Below are positions 27,882-39,116 of a DNA stretch of 64,000 nt, piece after piece. This DNA comes from Bacteroidota bacterium (GTDB taxonomy: Bacteria; Bacteroidota; Bacteroidia; Flavobacteriales_F; PHOS-HE28). The notes beneath the pieces were generated by a model. It saw only the letters and a program-made list of their open reading frames with translations. It did no database searches and was not told where the DNA came from. Where the stretch lies: the NCBI GenBank assembly GCA_029573495.1, contig JAKQEI010000104.1:1-64000 (forward strand), in the 5' to 3' direction. The position numbers and the translations under genes were made by a program. The number at the start of each line of letters is the position of its first letter. The stretch's first letter is position 1.

Positions 27882-29648
27882 ATGCGTACGCACCGACAGA
27901 AGCGCTGGCGCCTGAAGCGACCGGCAGATCCCGGGATCGTGGCCCGATTGTTGAATGAACGGTGCCCACCCGTAGCCGCTGCGCTGCTGGCGCAGCGTGG
28001 CCTGGAGGACCCGGCTTCCGCCTCGGTCTTCTTCCGTCCCACGTTGGAACGATTGCACGATCCCTTCCTTATGGCGGACATGCTGGCGGCCGTGGAACGC
28101 ATCGAACGGGCCCTGGGTGACAATGAACGGATCATGGTCTACGGGGATTATGATGTGGACGGTACCACCGCCGTTGCCCTCGTCTATTCCTTCCTTTCAC
28201 GATTCACCGGGAACCTCTCGTTCTATATCCCGGACAGGTACACCGAAGGCTACGGCATCTCGTTCCAAGGCATCGACAGTGCAGTGAGCGAAGGAGCCGG
28301 AGTGATCATCGCGCTCGATTGTGGCATCAAAGCGGTGGACAAGGTGGCCTATGCCGCGGAACGGGGTGTGGACATGATCATATGCGATCACCACAGGCCG
28401 GGTGATGAGCTGCCGAAAGCGGTGGCGGTTCTCGATCCCAAGCGGACGGACTGCGCCTATCCGTACAAGGAACTGAGCGGATGTGGCATCGGGTTCAAAC
28501 TGGTCCAGGGTCTCGCGCAACGAAACGGGATCCCTCAGAGCGAGATCGAGACCCTTCTGGACCTGGTGGCCGTGAGCACCGCATGCGACATCGTGCCGGT
28601 GACCGGTGAGAACAGGGTGCTCACCCACTTCGGCTTGAAACAGGTGAACCACGACCCTCGACCCGGCATCAAGGCGATGATGCAGATGGCCAACGTGAAG
28701 CGGCGACTTGGCGTATCCGAACTGGTCTTCACCATCGGGCCGCGGATCAATGCGGCCGGACGGATCGAACATGGAAGACAGGCCGTTGAGCTGCTGTTGG
28801 CGAAGGATCAGGAACAGGCCGATCAGATCGGTCTGCGCGTGGACGGGAATAACACGGCAAGACAGGAACTGGACAAGAACATCACGGAGTCCGCCCTGGA
28901 GCGCATCGCCGGTGATGAGGGTCTGCGCGAAGCGTGGAGCACGGTGGTGTTCGATGCGAGCTGGCACAAGGGTGTGATCGGGATCGTCGCCTCACGCCTG
29001 ATCGAACGGTACTACCGGCCGACCGTGGTGCTCACCGAAAGCCAGGGGAAGGCGGTCGGGAGCGCGCGCAGCGTCAAAGGGTTCGATGTGTACGAAGCGA
29101 TCAATGCATGCAGTGACCTGCTGGACCAGTTCGGCGGTCACATGTACGCTGCCGGTCTCACGATGCCGTTGAGCAATGTGGATGCCTTCCGTGCACGCTT
29201 CGATGAGGTGGTGCGCACGACGATGGATCCGGCATTGCGTGTGCCCGAGGAGGAGGTGGACGCCGAAGTGGTGCTCAGGGACCTGGACGATCCGTTAGCG
29301 CGTATCCTGCATCACATGGAACCCTTCGGGCCTGGGAACATGAAGCCGCTCCTGATGACAAGGGGGGTGGTGGATACCGGCCAGGCCCGGATCGTGGGAG
29401 AGGATCATCTGAAGTGCGCTGTTCGCATGGCCGGTGGCGAGGGTCCGGTCTTCGATGCCATCGGTTTCCGACTCGGCGGGCACTTGGACCTGGTGAAGAG
29501 CGGCGCGCCGTTCAGCTTGATCTACACGTTGGAGGAGAATGAATGGAATGGCCGCCGAAGCCTGCAGCTGAACATCAAAGACCTGAAACCGGAGGTGCAG
29601 GGTGTGCTCGTGAACGAACCCGGCCTTCGGGCAGAGGCAACGGCATGA
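27882..29648 (+). CDS. recJ: Single-stranded-DNA-specific exonuclease RecJ
   Basis: IMVYGDYDVDGTTAVALVYSFL; MIICDHHRPGDELPKAVAVLDPKR; VIGIVASRLIERYYRPTVVL. Confidence 0.95.
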   Translation: MRTHRQKRWRLKRPADPGIVARLLNERCPPVAAALLAQRGLEDPASASVFFRPTLERLHDPFLMADMLAAVERIERALGDNERIMVYGDYDVDGTTAVALVYSFLSRFTGNLSFYIPDRYTEGYGISFQGIDSAVSEGAGVIIALDCGIKAVDKVAYAAERGVDMIICDHHRPGDELPKAVAVLDPKRTDCAYPYKELSGCGIGFKLVQGLAQRNGIPQSEIETLLDLVAVSTACDIVPVTGENRVLTHFGLKQVNHDPRPGIKAMMQMANVKRRLGVSELVFTIGPRINAAGRIEHGRQAVELLLAKDQEQADQIGLRVDGNNTARQELDKNITESALERIAGDEGLREAWSTVVFDASWHKGVIGIVASRLIERYYRPTVVLTESQGKAVGSARSVKGFDVYEAINACSDLLDQFGGHMYAAGLTMPLSNVDAFRARFDEVVRTTMDPALRVPEEEVDAEVVLRDLDDPLARILHHMEPFGPGNMKPLLMTRGVVDTGQARIVGEDHLKCAVRMAGGEGPVFDAIGFRLGGHLDLVKSGAPFSLIYTLEENEWNGRRSLQLNIKDLKPEVQGVLVNEPGLRAEATA

Positions 29649-30094
29649 TCGTACAGACCTCGGACGAACACTACATGCGCCAAGCCTTGAAGGAGGCCGA
29701 ACTAGCGTTCAAGGCGGATGAAGTGCCTGTTGGCGTGGTGGTCGTATGGCAGGACCGCATCGTAGCTCGTGGGCACAACCTCACTGAACGACTCAACGAT
29801 GTGACTGCCCACGCGGAGATGCAGGCTATCACAGCAGCGGCGGAGCATGTCGGGGGCAAGTACCTGAAGGAGTGCACCCTCTTCGTGACCTTGGAGCCTT
29901 GTGTGATGTGTGCTGGAGCGATGCATTGGGCGCAGTTGGGGCGCGTGGTGTTCGGTGCCTTCGACGAGAAGGCCGGATACCGACGTTTCGGGGGTGCACT
30001 GCTGCATCCGAAGACCCAGGTGACCGGCGGGGTGCTCGAAGCGGAGTGTGCGGACCTGTTGAAGGCGTTCTTCAAGCGGAAGCGGGCGTTGTAG
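29645..30094 (+). CDS. tadA: tRNA adenosine(34) deaminase / nucleoside deaminase
   Basis: HAEMQAITAAAEHVGGKYLKECTLFVTLEPCVMCAGAMHWAQLGRVVFGAFDEKAG. Confidence 0.92.
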   Translation: MIVQTSDEHYMRQALKEAELAFKADEVPVGVVVVWQDRIVARGHNLTERLNDVTAHAEMQAITAAAEHVGGKYLKECTLFVTLEPCVMCAGAMHWAQLGRVVFGAFDEKAGYRRFGGALLHPKTQVTGGVLEAECADLLKAFFKRKRAL

Positions 30095-30198
30095 GGCCAA
30101 CTGGTCGTCGTACCACGATGGTCCTTCCTTATTCCTCTCCATGGGAAGTATCTTTGTACCAGCCAGCGGCCACAACTCAATGACGCTGGCATTGAACC

Positions 30199-30609
30199 AT
30201 GTATCCTCCAGAGCTCGTTGCGCCCATGAAGACCGACCTGGTCTCCGTCGGTTTCGAACAATTGCAGACCCCCGACCAAGTAGATAAGGCCCTGACACAG
30301 CCAGGTACCGTCCTGTGCGTGGTGAACAGCGTATGCGGCTGTGCGGCCGGTGCCGCCCGCCCAGGCGCCAAGCAAAGTCTGACCGGCGGTAAACGACCGG
30401 ATCATCTCGTGACTGTTTTCGCTGGCGTTGATACCGATGCCACGAACCAGGCCCGCAAACACTTCCTCCCATACCCGCCGAGCAGCCCGGCCATGGCGCT
30501 GTTCAAGGATGGCAAATTGGTGCACTTCCTCGAGCGCCATCACATCGAAGGCCGTAGTGCCGAGATGATCGCCGACAACCTGAAGATGGCCTACGAAGAG
30601 TTCTGCTGA
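30199..30609 (+). CDS. BrxA/BrxB family bacilliredoxin
   Basis: MYPPELVAPMKTDLVSVGFEQLQTPDQVD...VVNSVCGCAAGAARPGA CGC active site. Confidence 0.93.
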   Translation: MYPPELVAPMKTDLVSVGFEQLQTPDQVDKALTQPGTVLCVVNSVCGCAAGAARPGAKQSLTGGKRPDHLVTVFAGVDTDATNQARKHFLPYPPSSPAMALFKDGKLVHFLERHHIEGRSAEMIADNLKMAYEEFC

Positions 30610-30630
30610 CCGGGTCCCGCTCCGAATAAA

Positions 30631-30663
30631 GAGGCCCCGGTCAAGGACCGGGGCCTTTCTTTT
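30631..30663 (+). terminator. Rho-independent terminator
   Basis: GGCCCCGGTC-AAG-GACCGGGGCC followed by TTTCTTTT. Confidence 0.92.
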
Positions 30664-30685
30664 CCCACCTGATCCATCGCCGACA

Positions 30686-31726
30686 ATGATGAATACGCTT
30701 CCACTCCTCTTCACGACCGCCCTGTTGATCCCCGGTGCCTCGAGTGCACAGACCCTGGTCTCCACGGAACCGCAGCAGCGAACGGCGTTGCTGGAGTTGT
30801 TCACTGCGATCAACTGTGGGAATTGCCCAGCAGCGCATACGGTTGCCAACGGGCTTACTGCAGCCCACCCGGATGATCTCGTGCTCGTGGAGGTGCACGG
30901 TGGCTCCCTCTCGGTGCCGCAGGGCTCCCAGCCGGACTTCCGCACCGATGATGGTGCCGCGTTATGGTCTGCCTGGGGCGTAGCGTTCCAGCCGCAAGGA
31001 CTGGTGAACCGCTCCCAGTTATCATCCGCCAATTCGTGGTCCTCGCAGGTTCCGGTGGTCCTGTCCGCACCTTCTCCGGTCAATGTGGGTCTCGCCAGTG
31101 CATATGATGCCAGCTCCCAACATGTGAGCATCACGGTCGAGGTGTACTACACTGGGACAAGCCTCACCTCCACTGATCAGCTGTACGTTCTGCTCACCGA
31201 GGACCATGTGATCGGCTACCAGCAGGATTACGTGAATGGCGCACACGCAGCCTATGACCATCGCCATGTGTTGCGTGGCTACGTCACATCCGTGGATGGA
31301 GAGGACATCGCGATGCCGACCACAGGGGAATTCGTTCAGCGCAGTTATACCTACACCATGCCTTCTGCGTGGAATGTGGAAGAACTGCATGTGGTCGCGT
31401 TCGTTCAAGCGGACCAGGGACCGGTGTATCAGGTGCAGCGCGTGGCGGCAATGGATGGCTCGACCTCGATCAATGAGTCGTCGGGTGGTACGTTCATTGG
31501 GGACGCCTTCCCGGTGCCAGCCTCACAACTGGTGCACATCCCCATGGAGCCGGGCCACAACGGTGGGCTGTTGGTCGTGACCGATGTACAAGGGCGTACG
31601 GTGCGGTCCTTGAACGTCAATGCAGGGAGCACGATGCTGACCATGCCGGTCGCTGACCTGGCGGATGGCATCTATACATATGGTCTTGCTGGAGCTGATC
31701 GGAAGCGGATGGTGGTGAAGCATTGA
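30686..31726 (+). CDS. Omp28-related outer membrane protein with T9SS C-terminal sorting domain
   Basis: TALLELFTAINCGNCPAAHTVANGL; C-term DAFPVPASQLVHIPM...LADGIYTYGL. Confidence 0.85.
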   Translation: MMNTLPLLFTTALLIPGASSAQTLVSTEPQQRTALLELFTAINCGNCPAAHTVANGLTAAHPDDLVLVEVHGGSLSVPQGSQPDFRTDDGAALWSAWGVAFQPQGLVNRSQLSSANSWSSQVPVVLSAPSPVNVGLASAYDASSQHVSITVEVYYTGTSLTSTDQLYVLLTEDHVIGYQQDYVNGAHAAYDHRHVLRGYVTSVDGEDIAMPTTGEFVQRSYTYTMPSAWNVEELHVVAFVQADQGPVYQVQRVAAMDGSTSINESSGGTFIGDAFPVPASQLVHIPMEPGHNGGLLVVTDVQGRTVRSLNVNAGSTMLTMPVADLADGIYTYGLAGADRKRMVVKH

Positions 31727-31752
31727 TGGCTCCGGCAGCAGCTCCCAAAATG

Positions 31753-31784
31753 ACGAAAGCCCCCGGAGATCCGGGGGCTTTCGT
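31753..31784. terminator. Bidirectional terminator hairpin
   Basis: ACGAAAGCCCCCGGA-GA-TCCGGGGGCTTTCGT between convergent genes. Confidence 0.88.
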
Positions 31785-31806
31785 ATGGTGATCCCTGGGG
31801 GTCCGC

Positions 31807-33189
<1,383 letters not shown>

Positions 33190-33261
33190 TTAAGCGGGGG
33201 CAAAGGTAGATGGGCCGTTCCGTCGCGCAAATGGGAAGCGGTGTTGACCGGTCGGTGCGCT

Positions 33262-34404
33262 TTAATTCAACTGATACACCTTCCCCGGCAAACTACGCAC
33301 CACCCCGTTGAACTCCATGTTCAACAGGAGCCCGGCCACCTTGCCCTGCGCCCATTTGCTCCGAACACAGAGATCGTCGATGTGAGCGCTGCCCTGTGCC
33401 TTGATGATGTCCACGAGCGTTTGCTCATCGGGCATCAACTCGGCGAATAGCGCGGCCTGAACCGGCGCTTTCTTCTTCTTCGGCATCCACTCCATCATCG
33501 TGATCACGTCCTGTGCATTGGTGATGAGCGCTGCCTTGTTCTGCTGGATCAGTTTGTTGCACCCCTCGCTGCGTGGATCGGTCGGCCTGCCTGGAAAGGC
33601 GAAGACCTCGCGGTCGTAGCTGCTGGCGATGTCGGCCGTGATCAAACTGCCGCCCTTCGGCCCGCTCTCCACCACGATGGTGCAGTCACTCAAGCCCGCG
33701 ATCACGCGATTGCGCGCGGGGAAGTTCCCGGGTGCGAAGCTGGAGCCGCTCGGTAGTTCACTGACCAGGGCCCCGTGCTTCACCATCTCTTTAGCGGTGC
33801 CCGCGTGGTCGCCGGGATAGAGCTTGTCCAGGCCGTGCGCCACACAGCCGATGGTCGGCAGGCCGTTCCTCAGTGCATGCCTGTGCGCCACGATGTCGAT
33901 GCCGTAAGCGAGACCGCTGACAATGGTCGCGTTGCATTCCTTCAAGCCTTGCACGAGTTCCACGCACAGGCGTTTGCCTTCCTCGGTCGGGGTGCGCGTG
34001 CCCACGATGCTCACCATGTGCTCCGCCTCGAAGTCGGCATTGCCGTCCGCGAAGAGGATCACCGGTGCGTCCTCTGCCTGTTTCAAGCGACGCGGGAAGT
34101 CCGCGTCGAGATAGAAGTGCATCCGCAGCTTGTGCTTCCGCACATAGACCAGCTCCTTTTCCGCTGCGGCCAGCACCTTCTTGTCCGTGATGCTGGCGAT
34201 CAACTTCGGTCCGATGCCGGGCACCTTGGCCAGGGTGTTCTTCAACTTGCGATCCGAGAAGATCGGTTCCACCCCACCGCAATAGGCCACCAGGTTGCGC
34301 GCGTTCACCGGGCCGATACCCTTGAGCATGGACAGGGCGATGCGGTATATCCACTGCTGTTCCTCCACGTGCGCGTATGGCCCTTTCGCTACATTTAGCC
34401 GCAT
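33262..34404 (-). CDS. dprA: DNA-processing protein DprA
   Basis: MVSIVGTRTPTEEGKRLCVELVQGL; GLAYGIDIVAHRHALRNGLPTIGCVAHGLDKLYPGDHAG; Rossmann fold plus C-terminal winged helix. Confidence 0.93.
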   Translation of the reverse strand: MRLNVAKGPYAHVEEQQWIYRIALSMLKGIGPVNARNLVAYCGGVEPIFSDRKLKNTLAKVPGIGPKLIASITDKKVLAAAEKELVYVRKHKLRMHFYLDADFPRRLKQAEDAPVILFADGNADFEAEHMVSIVGTRTPTEEGKRLCVELVQGLKECNATIVSGLAYGIDIVAHRHALRNGLPTIGCVAHGLDKLYPGDHAGTAKEMVKHGALVSELPSGSSFAPGNFPARNRVIAGLSDCTIVVESGPKGGSLITADIASSYDREVFAFPGRPTDPRSEGCNKLIQQNKAALITNAQDVITMMEWMPKKKKAPVQAALFAELMPDEQTLVDIIKAQGSAHIDDLCVRSKWAQGKVAGLLLNMEFNGVVRSLPGKVYQLN

Positions 34405-34459
34405 CGCCGACGGACCTGCCCGTGAGGTACGGCGGTGGTCCCACAAATGTAGCTGCCGC

Positions 34460-36841
34460 ATGATGAGGTCGACCGTCGCGCTGTGCGCCCTGGCCGGAGC
34501 GCTCTGCTCCCACGCTCAGGATGTGGTGTTGAAGGGGAAGGTGACCGATGAACAGAGCGGCGAACCGCTCATCGGGGTGAACGTGACCTATGCACCGGGG
34601 AAGGGCGGGGCCACCGATGTGAACGGGGATTATTCCTTCCCGGTCCCGACCGGTCCGCAGACCATCACGTACTCGTTCGTGGGTTATGTCACCGTCACAC
34701 GGGCCCTGGACCTTCCGGTCGCCGCCTCCGTGACGAACGATGTGCGGATGAGCCCATCGGCCATGCAGCTGGACATGGTGGTGATCAGCGCAGGCAAGTT
34801 CGAGCAGCGCGTTGGGGAAGTGACGCAGTCGTTGAGCGTGATCAAGCCGGACCTCATCCGCAACAAGAACATCGTTTCGCTGAGCGATGCCCTGGATCAG
34901 GTGCCCGGTGTGGTGATCGTGGACGAGGAGCCGCAGATCCGCGCCGGCAGCGGGTTCAGCTATGGTGCTGGCAGCCGTGTGCAGGTGCTGGTGGATGGCG
35001 TGCCGATCCTGAGCGGCGACATCGGAAGGCCGAACTGGAGCTTCCTGCCGATCGAGAACCTGGAACAGGTGGAGGTGATCAAGGGTGCGAGCAGTGTGCT
35101 CTATGGCAGTGCGGCCTTGAGCGGCGTGATCAACGTGCGGACGGCCTATCCGCGCGAGACACCGAGCACGAAGGCCACGGTCTTCTCCGGCCTGTACGAC
35201 GCCCCGGCCAATGCATCGGCCCGCTGGTGGGGAGACAATAACCCGGGCCTCTCCGGAGCCAGCTTCAGCCACGCCCGTCGCATCGGGAAATTCGACCTGG
35301 TGCTCGGGGGCAATGCCTTCTCGGACAACGGATACATCGGGCCGGAGCCCCTTCCGCCGGACACCATCGCCGCCGATCCGCTGCGCACCGGACCGGGGGG
35401 GTACGACAACCGTGTGCGCTTCAACATCGGTACGCGCTGGCGGAACGGAAAGGTGAAGGGCTTGAGCTACGGCATCAATGCCAATGCCATGAAGAGCCGC
35501 AGCACGAGCGTCTTCATCTGGAACGACATCACGGATGGACTTTACCGGCCCAAGCCCGGCACCGTGACCCGTACGCGTGGCACCCAGTACTACGTGGATC
35601 CCTTCATCGACTACTTGTCCCAACAGGGTACGCGCCACACGCTGCGCACGCGCATGCACCGGCAGGAGTTCGACAACGACAACGGCCAGGGCAACAGCAA
35701 TACCACCATGCACGCGGAGTACCAGGTGCAGCAGCGTTTCCGCTTCTTTGGAGAGACGGTGGCCACGGCCGGTGTGCTCTGGCGGAGGGTGCGCTCCACG
35801 GCCGAGCTCTACGCGGGCAATGCGGATGGCGATGGCGCGAACGAAGCGCTGAACACCGCCGCCTACCTCCAGATGGACAAGAAACTGTTCGAGAAGGTGG
35901 CCTTGAGCGCTGGAGTGCGTTACGAGCGATTCGAGGTGGACGGTCTGGAGGCGGAACAACCGGTGTTCCGCGCCGGTGCCACCTACCAGGTCCTGCGCGC
36001 CACCTACCTGCGGGCGAGCTACGGACAGGGCTTCCGCTTCCCCACCATCGGCGAACGCTTCATTTCCACAAGCTTGGGTGCCCTGTTCATCCATCCGAAC
36101 CCGGACCTCAAGCCGGAGAAGAGCTGGAACCTGGAAGGCGGGGTGAAGCAGGGCTTCAAGGTGGGCGGGTTCATGGGCTACGTGGATGCGGTTGTCTTCC
36201 AGCAGGACTTCGAGCAGTTCGTGGAGTTCACGTTCGGGCACTGGGCCCCCGGTTCCACCTTCAGCTCGTATGGGTTCAAGAGCGTGAACACCGGCGGGGC
36301 GCGTGTGACGGGCTACGAGTTCGAGATGGCTGGCAAGGGAAGCATCGGCGCGGTGGAGCTCACCACCTTGATGGGCTATACGCAGACCCTTCCCATCAGT
36401 ACCACCCCCTCCGAACAGTACGCGGCCTCTCCGAACCCCGGCAGTGCCTTCCCCCCGAGCACCTACCTCAACTCGAGCTTCGACACCACGGACCATATCC
36501 TGAAGTTCAGGATCCAGCAATTGTTCCGGTTCGACATGCAGGCGCAGTACAAGCGGGTCTTCCTGGGCGGAAGTATGCGCTACAACAGCCATATCCGGAA
36601 TATCGACAAGGCCTTCATCGACCTCGATGACAACGGTCTGCTGGAGACGGGGGTGCGCGAGTGGATGGAGGCGCACCGCTCCGGCGACCTGATCGTGGAC
36701 GCCCGCGTGGGAGTGGACCTCACGAATGGTCTTCGTGCGGCGTTCATCGTGAACAACCTGACCAATCGCAGCTATTCCTTGCGGCCGCTCTCGGTAGAGG
36801 CGCCCCGGAGCATGCAGGTGCAGCTCAGTTTGAACCTGTGA
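34460..36841 (+). CDS. TonB-dependent receptor with carboxypeptidase-like N-terminal domain
   Basis: GKVTDEQSGEPLIGVNVTYAPGKGGATDVNGDYSF; VQVLVDGVPILSGD...NLEQVEVIKGASSVLYGSAALSGVINVRT; terminal beta-barrel. Confidence 0.94.
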   Translation: MMRSTVALCALAGALCSHAQDVVLKGKVTDEQSGEPLIGVNVTYAPGKGGATDVNGDYSFPVPTGPQTITYSFVGYVTVTRALDLPVAASVTNDVRMSPSAMQLDMVVISAGKFEQRVGEVTQSLSVIKPDLIRNKNIVSLSDALDQVPGVVIVDEEPQIRAGSGFSYGAGSRVQVLVDGVPILSGDIGRPNWSFLPIENLEQVEVIKGASSVLYGSAALSGVINVRTAYPRETPSTKATVFSGLYDAPANASARWWGDNNPGLSGASFSHARRIGKFDLVLGGNAFSDNGYIGPEPLPPDTIAADPLRTGPGGYDNRVRFNIGTRWRNGKVKGLSYGINANAMKSRSTSVFIWNDITDGLYRPKPGTVTRTRGTQYYVDPFIDYLSQQGTRHTLRTRMHRQEFDNDNGQGNSNTTMHAEYQVQQRFRFFGETVATAGVLWRRVRSTAELYAGNADGDGANEALNTAAYLQMDKKLFEKVALSAGVRYERFEVDGLEAEQPVFRAGATYQVLRATYLRASYGQGFRFPTIGERFISTSLGALFIHPNPDLKPEKSWNLEGGVKQGFKVGGFMGYVDAVVFQQDFEQFVEFTFGHWAPGSTFSSYGFKSVNTGGARVTGYEFEMAGKGSIGAVELTTLMGYTQTLPISTTPSEQYAASPNPGSAFPPSTYLNSSFDTTDHILKFRIQQLFRFDMQAQYKRVFLGGSMRYNSHIRNIDKAFIDLDDNGLLETGVREWMEAHRSGDLIVDARVGVDLTNGLRAAFIVNNLTNRSYSLRPLSVEAPRSMQVQLSLNL

Positions 36842-36845
36842 TCCC

Positions 36846-37604
36846 ATGAGCGCACGTATCCTCGGGGTGATACCGGCTCGCTTCGCAAGCAGCCGTCTTC
36901 CCGGCAAACCGTTGGCCGAGATCGGCGGAAAGTCCATGATCCAGCGTGTGCTGGAGCAGGCATCCAAGGCCGGTGCCTTGAGCGAGGTCGTGGTTGCCAC
37001 TGATGATCGACGCATCCTCGATCACGTGGTGGCGTCCGGAGGTCGCGCCGTGATGACCGGTACGGAGCATCCGAGCGGGACGGACCGATGTCACGAGGCG
37101 CTTGCCCTGGTCGGGGCGGATCGCTTCGATGCCGTCGTGAACATCCAGGGTGATGAGCCCTTCCTTGTTCCCGCGCAGATCGACGAGCTCTGTTCGACCC
37201 TGGCGTCAGCGTCCGGAGGTCTGGCGACCCTGGCCCATCTCGTGAACGATGACAGCGATCTCGACGATCCCGGCAAGGTGAAGATCACCACCGACCGCGA
37301 CGGGAATGCCTTGTACTTCAGTCGAGCCTGCATCCCTGTACTTCGGAACCATGTAGGCGGGGAGCGCCATCAGGCGTTCCGATACTTGAAGCACATCGGC
37401 CTCTATGCGTACCGTACCGAGGTATTGGCCCGGATCGTCCAGTTGCCGCCGTCCCTCTTGGAGCTGGCCGAATCCCTTGAGCAATTGCGGTGGTTGGAGA
37501 ACGGCTTCCGGGTCCGGGTCGGGTTGACGGAACACCCTTCGTTCTGTGTGGACACCCCCGCCGACCTGGAGGAGGCCAGGCGTCTCGTGGCTGGTCAGCG
37601 TTGA
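36846..37604 (+). CDS. kdsB: 3-deoxy-manno-octulosonate cytidylyltransferase
   Basis: ILGVIPARFASSRLPGKPLAEIGGKSMIQRV; TGTEHPSGTDRCHEA; VVNIQGDEPFL. Confidence 0.97.
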   Translation: MSARILGVIPARFASSRLPGKPLAEIGGKSMIQRVLEQASKAGALSEVVVATDDRRILDHVVASGGRAVMTGTEHPSGTDRCHEALALVGADRFDAVVNIQGDEPFLVPAQIDELCSTLASASGGLATLAHLVNDDSDLDDPGKVKITTDRDGNALYFSRACIPVLRNHVGGERHQAFRYLKHIGLYAYRTEVLARIVQLPPSLLELAESLEQLRWLENGFRVRVGLTEHPSFCVDTPADLEEARRLVAGQR

Positions 37605-37634
37605 TCCGGGCACCGCTATCTTGCACGCCGTATC

Positions 37635-38654
37635 ATGAGCCTCGCCAGGGAACTACATCTGTTACTCTTCGAGCACGATTGTGTGATCGTGCCCGGATGG
37701 GGAGGCTTCCTAGCGCAATACCGACCGGCCAGGTTGGACAAGGTGCGTCAGTTGATCCATCCACCGAGCAAAGAGGTCGGATTCAACCGCCACCTGCTCC
37801 GGAACGATGGCCTGCTCTCGGATCACATCGCAGAGCGTAATGGCATTGGATTCGCAGCTGCCAACGCGCTGATCGAGAGGGAGGTGGCCGAATGGCGGGC
37901 ACGGTTGGAAGCGAATGGTCGTTTGGAAGTGCCACGCATCGGCATCTTCTATCGCGACCAGCAACGGAACCTGCAGTTCGACCCGGATGACCGGGCGAAC
38001 TTCCTGAAGGAAGCCTTCGGCCTTGCACCGGTGGTGGCCACCCCGGTGGTGCGGAGAACGGAAGAGCCTCGGGTGATCCCCATGGCAACTGAGACCGCGA
38101 TCACTGCGCCTGTCCATGCGTCCAAGCGCCCCTGGTCCGCCGCGGCGGCCGTGGCCTTGTTGCTGCTCGGTGGCGCGGCCGCAACCTACGTCGGGATGAC
38201 CAGGTATGGTAACCTGGCGCTCGGGCCTCGATCGGATGCGACCTATGAACCAGGCACCACCCCTGTGCCATCGTTGAAGGCGAATTCCGCGTCCTTCTCA
38301 TTGCCGGAGGACGTGTTCGGCGTGCATACCATGCCCCTGAGCGACAACGACAGCGTCTCCCTCACCGTGGACATGGGAAGCGCACCGGCCGATACCACCG
38401 CGGTGGCCATCGCACCGCGCACCGCCATGCGCCTGCGCTTCCACGTGATCGGTGGCTGCTTCGCACAACCCGAGAACGCCGACCGATTGTTGAAGGAATT
38501 GCAGGACAAGGGATACAAGGCCAGCCGTCTCTCACGCTATGGCGAATTGCATCCGGTGGCCTTCGGGAGTTTCGCCGATAAGCAGGAGGCCCTGGACCTG
38601 CTGGCGTCCATCCGGCGCGAAGGCACCGGGCAGGCCTGGTTACTGGTCCGTTAA
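37635..38654 (+). CDS. HU-CCDC81-type / SPOR domain protein, single TM
   Basis: ELHLLLFEHDCVIVPGWGGFLAQYRPA...; TM AAAVALLLLGGAAATYVGM; C-term SPOR-like FHVIGGCFAQPENADRLLKELQDKGY. Confidence 0.8.
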   Translation: MSLARELHLLLFEHDCVIVPGWGGFLAQYRPARLDKVRQLIHPPSKEVGFNRHLLRNDGLLSDHIAERNGIGFAAANALIEREVAEWRARLEANGRLEVPRIGIFYRDQQRNLQFDPDDRANFLKEAFGLAPVVATPVVRRTEEPRVIPMATETAITAPVHASKRPWSAAAAVALLLLGGAAATYVGMTRYGNLALGPRSDATYEPGTTPVPSLKANSASFSLPEDVFGVHTMPLSDNDSVSLTVDMGSAPADTTAVAIAPRTAMRLRFHVIGGCFAQPENADRLLKELQDKGYKASRLSRYGELHPVAFGSFADKQEALDLLASIRREGTGQAWLLVR

Positions 38655-38709
38655 GGGACACCGGTGACCGGACCGCCTCCATGAGGTCGTAACTTCGTAC
38701 CTCGAAACG

Positions 38710-39114
38710 ATGGAGACGATGCATGTCGTGGAGCTTGAGGCCTGTACCGTGGCCTTCCTGGATGGGGATATCGTACACACGCATTTCAAGGACAAGCACC
38801 TGGTGCAGCCCGAAGAAGTGCAGGCCATGTTCGAGGTCATCGAGCAGGAACGGAAGGGAAGAAAGGCCCTGCTGATGGTCTCCGTGGGCGAAGGGACCAC
38901 CATGACCGGTGAGGCGCGTGCACATGCCTCATCCGAAGCATCCTGCCGCTACATCGCTGCTGACGCCATCGTGGTGCGGGATTTCGGACACCAGCTCGCG
39001 GCCAACGTCTTCGTTCGGCACAACAAGCCGCATCGCCCCATCCAGATGTTCCCGGACCAGGAGAAGGCCCTTGCCTGGTTGAAGGAGCAACATCACCTCG
39101 TGGAAGAAGCCTGA
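38710..39114 (+). CDS. STAS/SpoIIAA-like hypothetical protein
   Basis: 134-aa ORF; ...RKALLMVSVGEGTTMTGEARAHASSEASCRYIAADAIVVRDFGHQLAANVFVRHNKPHRPIQMFPDQEKALAWL. Confidence 0.6.
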   Translation: METMHVVELEACTVAFLDGDIVHTHFKDKHLVQPEEVQAMFEVIEQERKGRKALLMVSVGEGTTMTGEARAHASSEASCRYIAADAIVVRDFGHQLAANVFVRHNKPHRPIQMFPDQEKALAWLKEQHHLVEEA

Positions 39115-39116
39115 TC

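Noticed and set aside
33791-37015. 1074-aa minus-strand ORF in the ORF track
   Set aside because: Antisense to the TonB receptor, kdsB and dprA coding regions, low-complexity translation (HRHRGAQ-type), typical shadow ORF of high-GC DNA.
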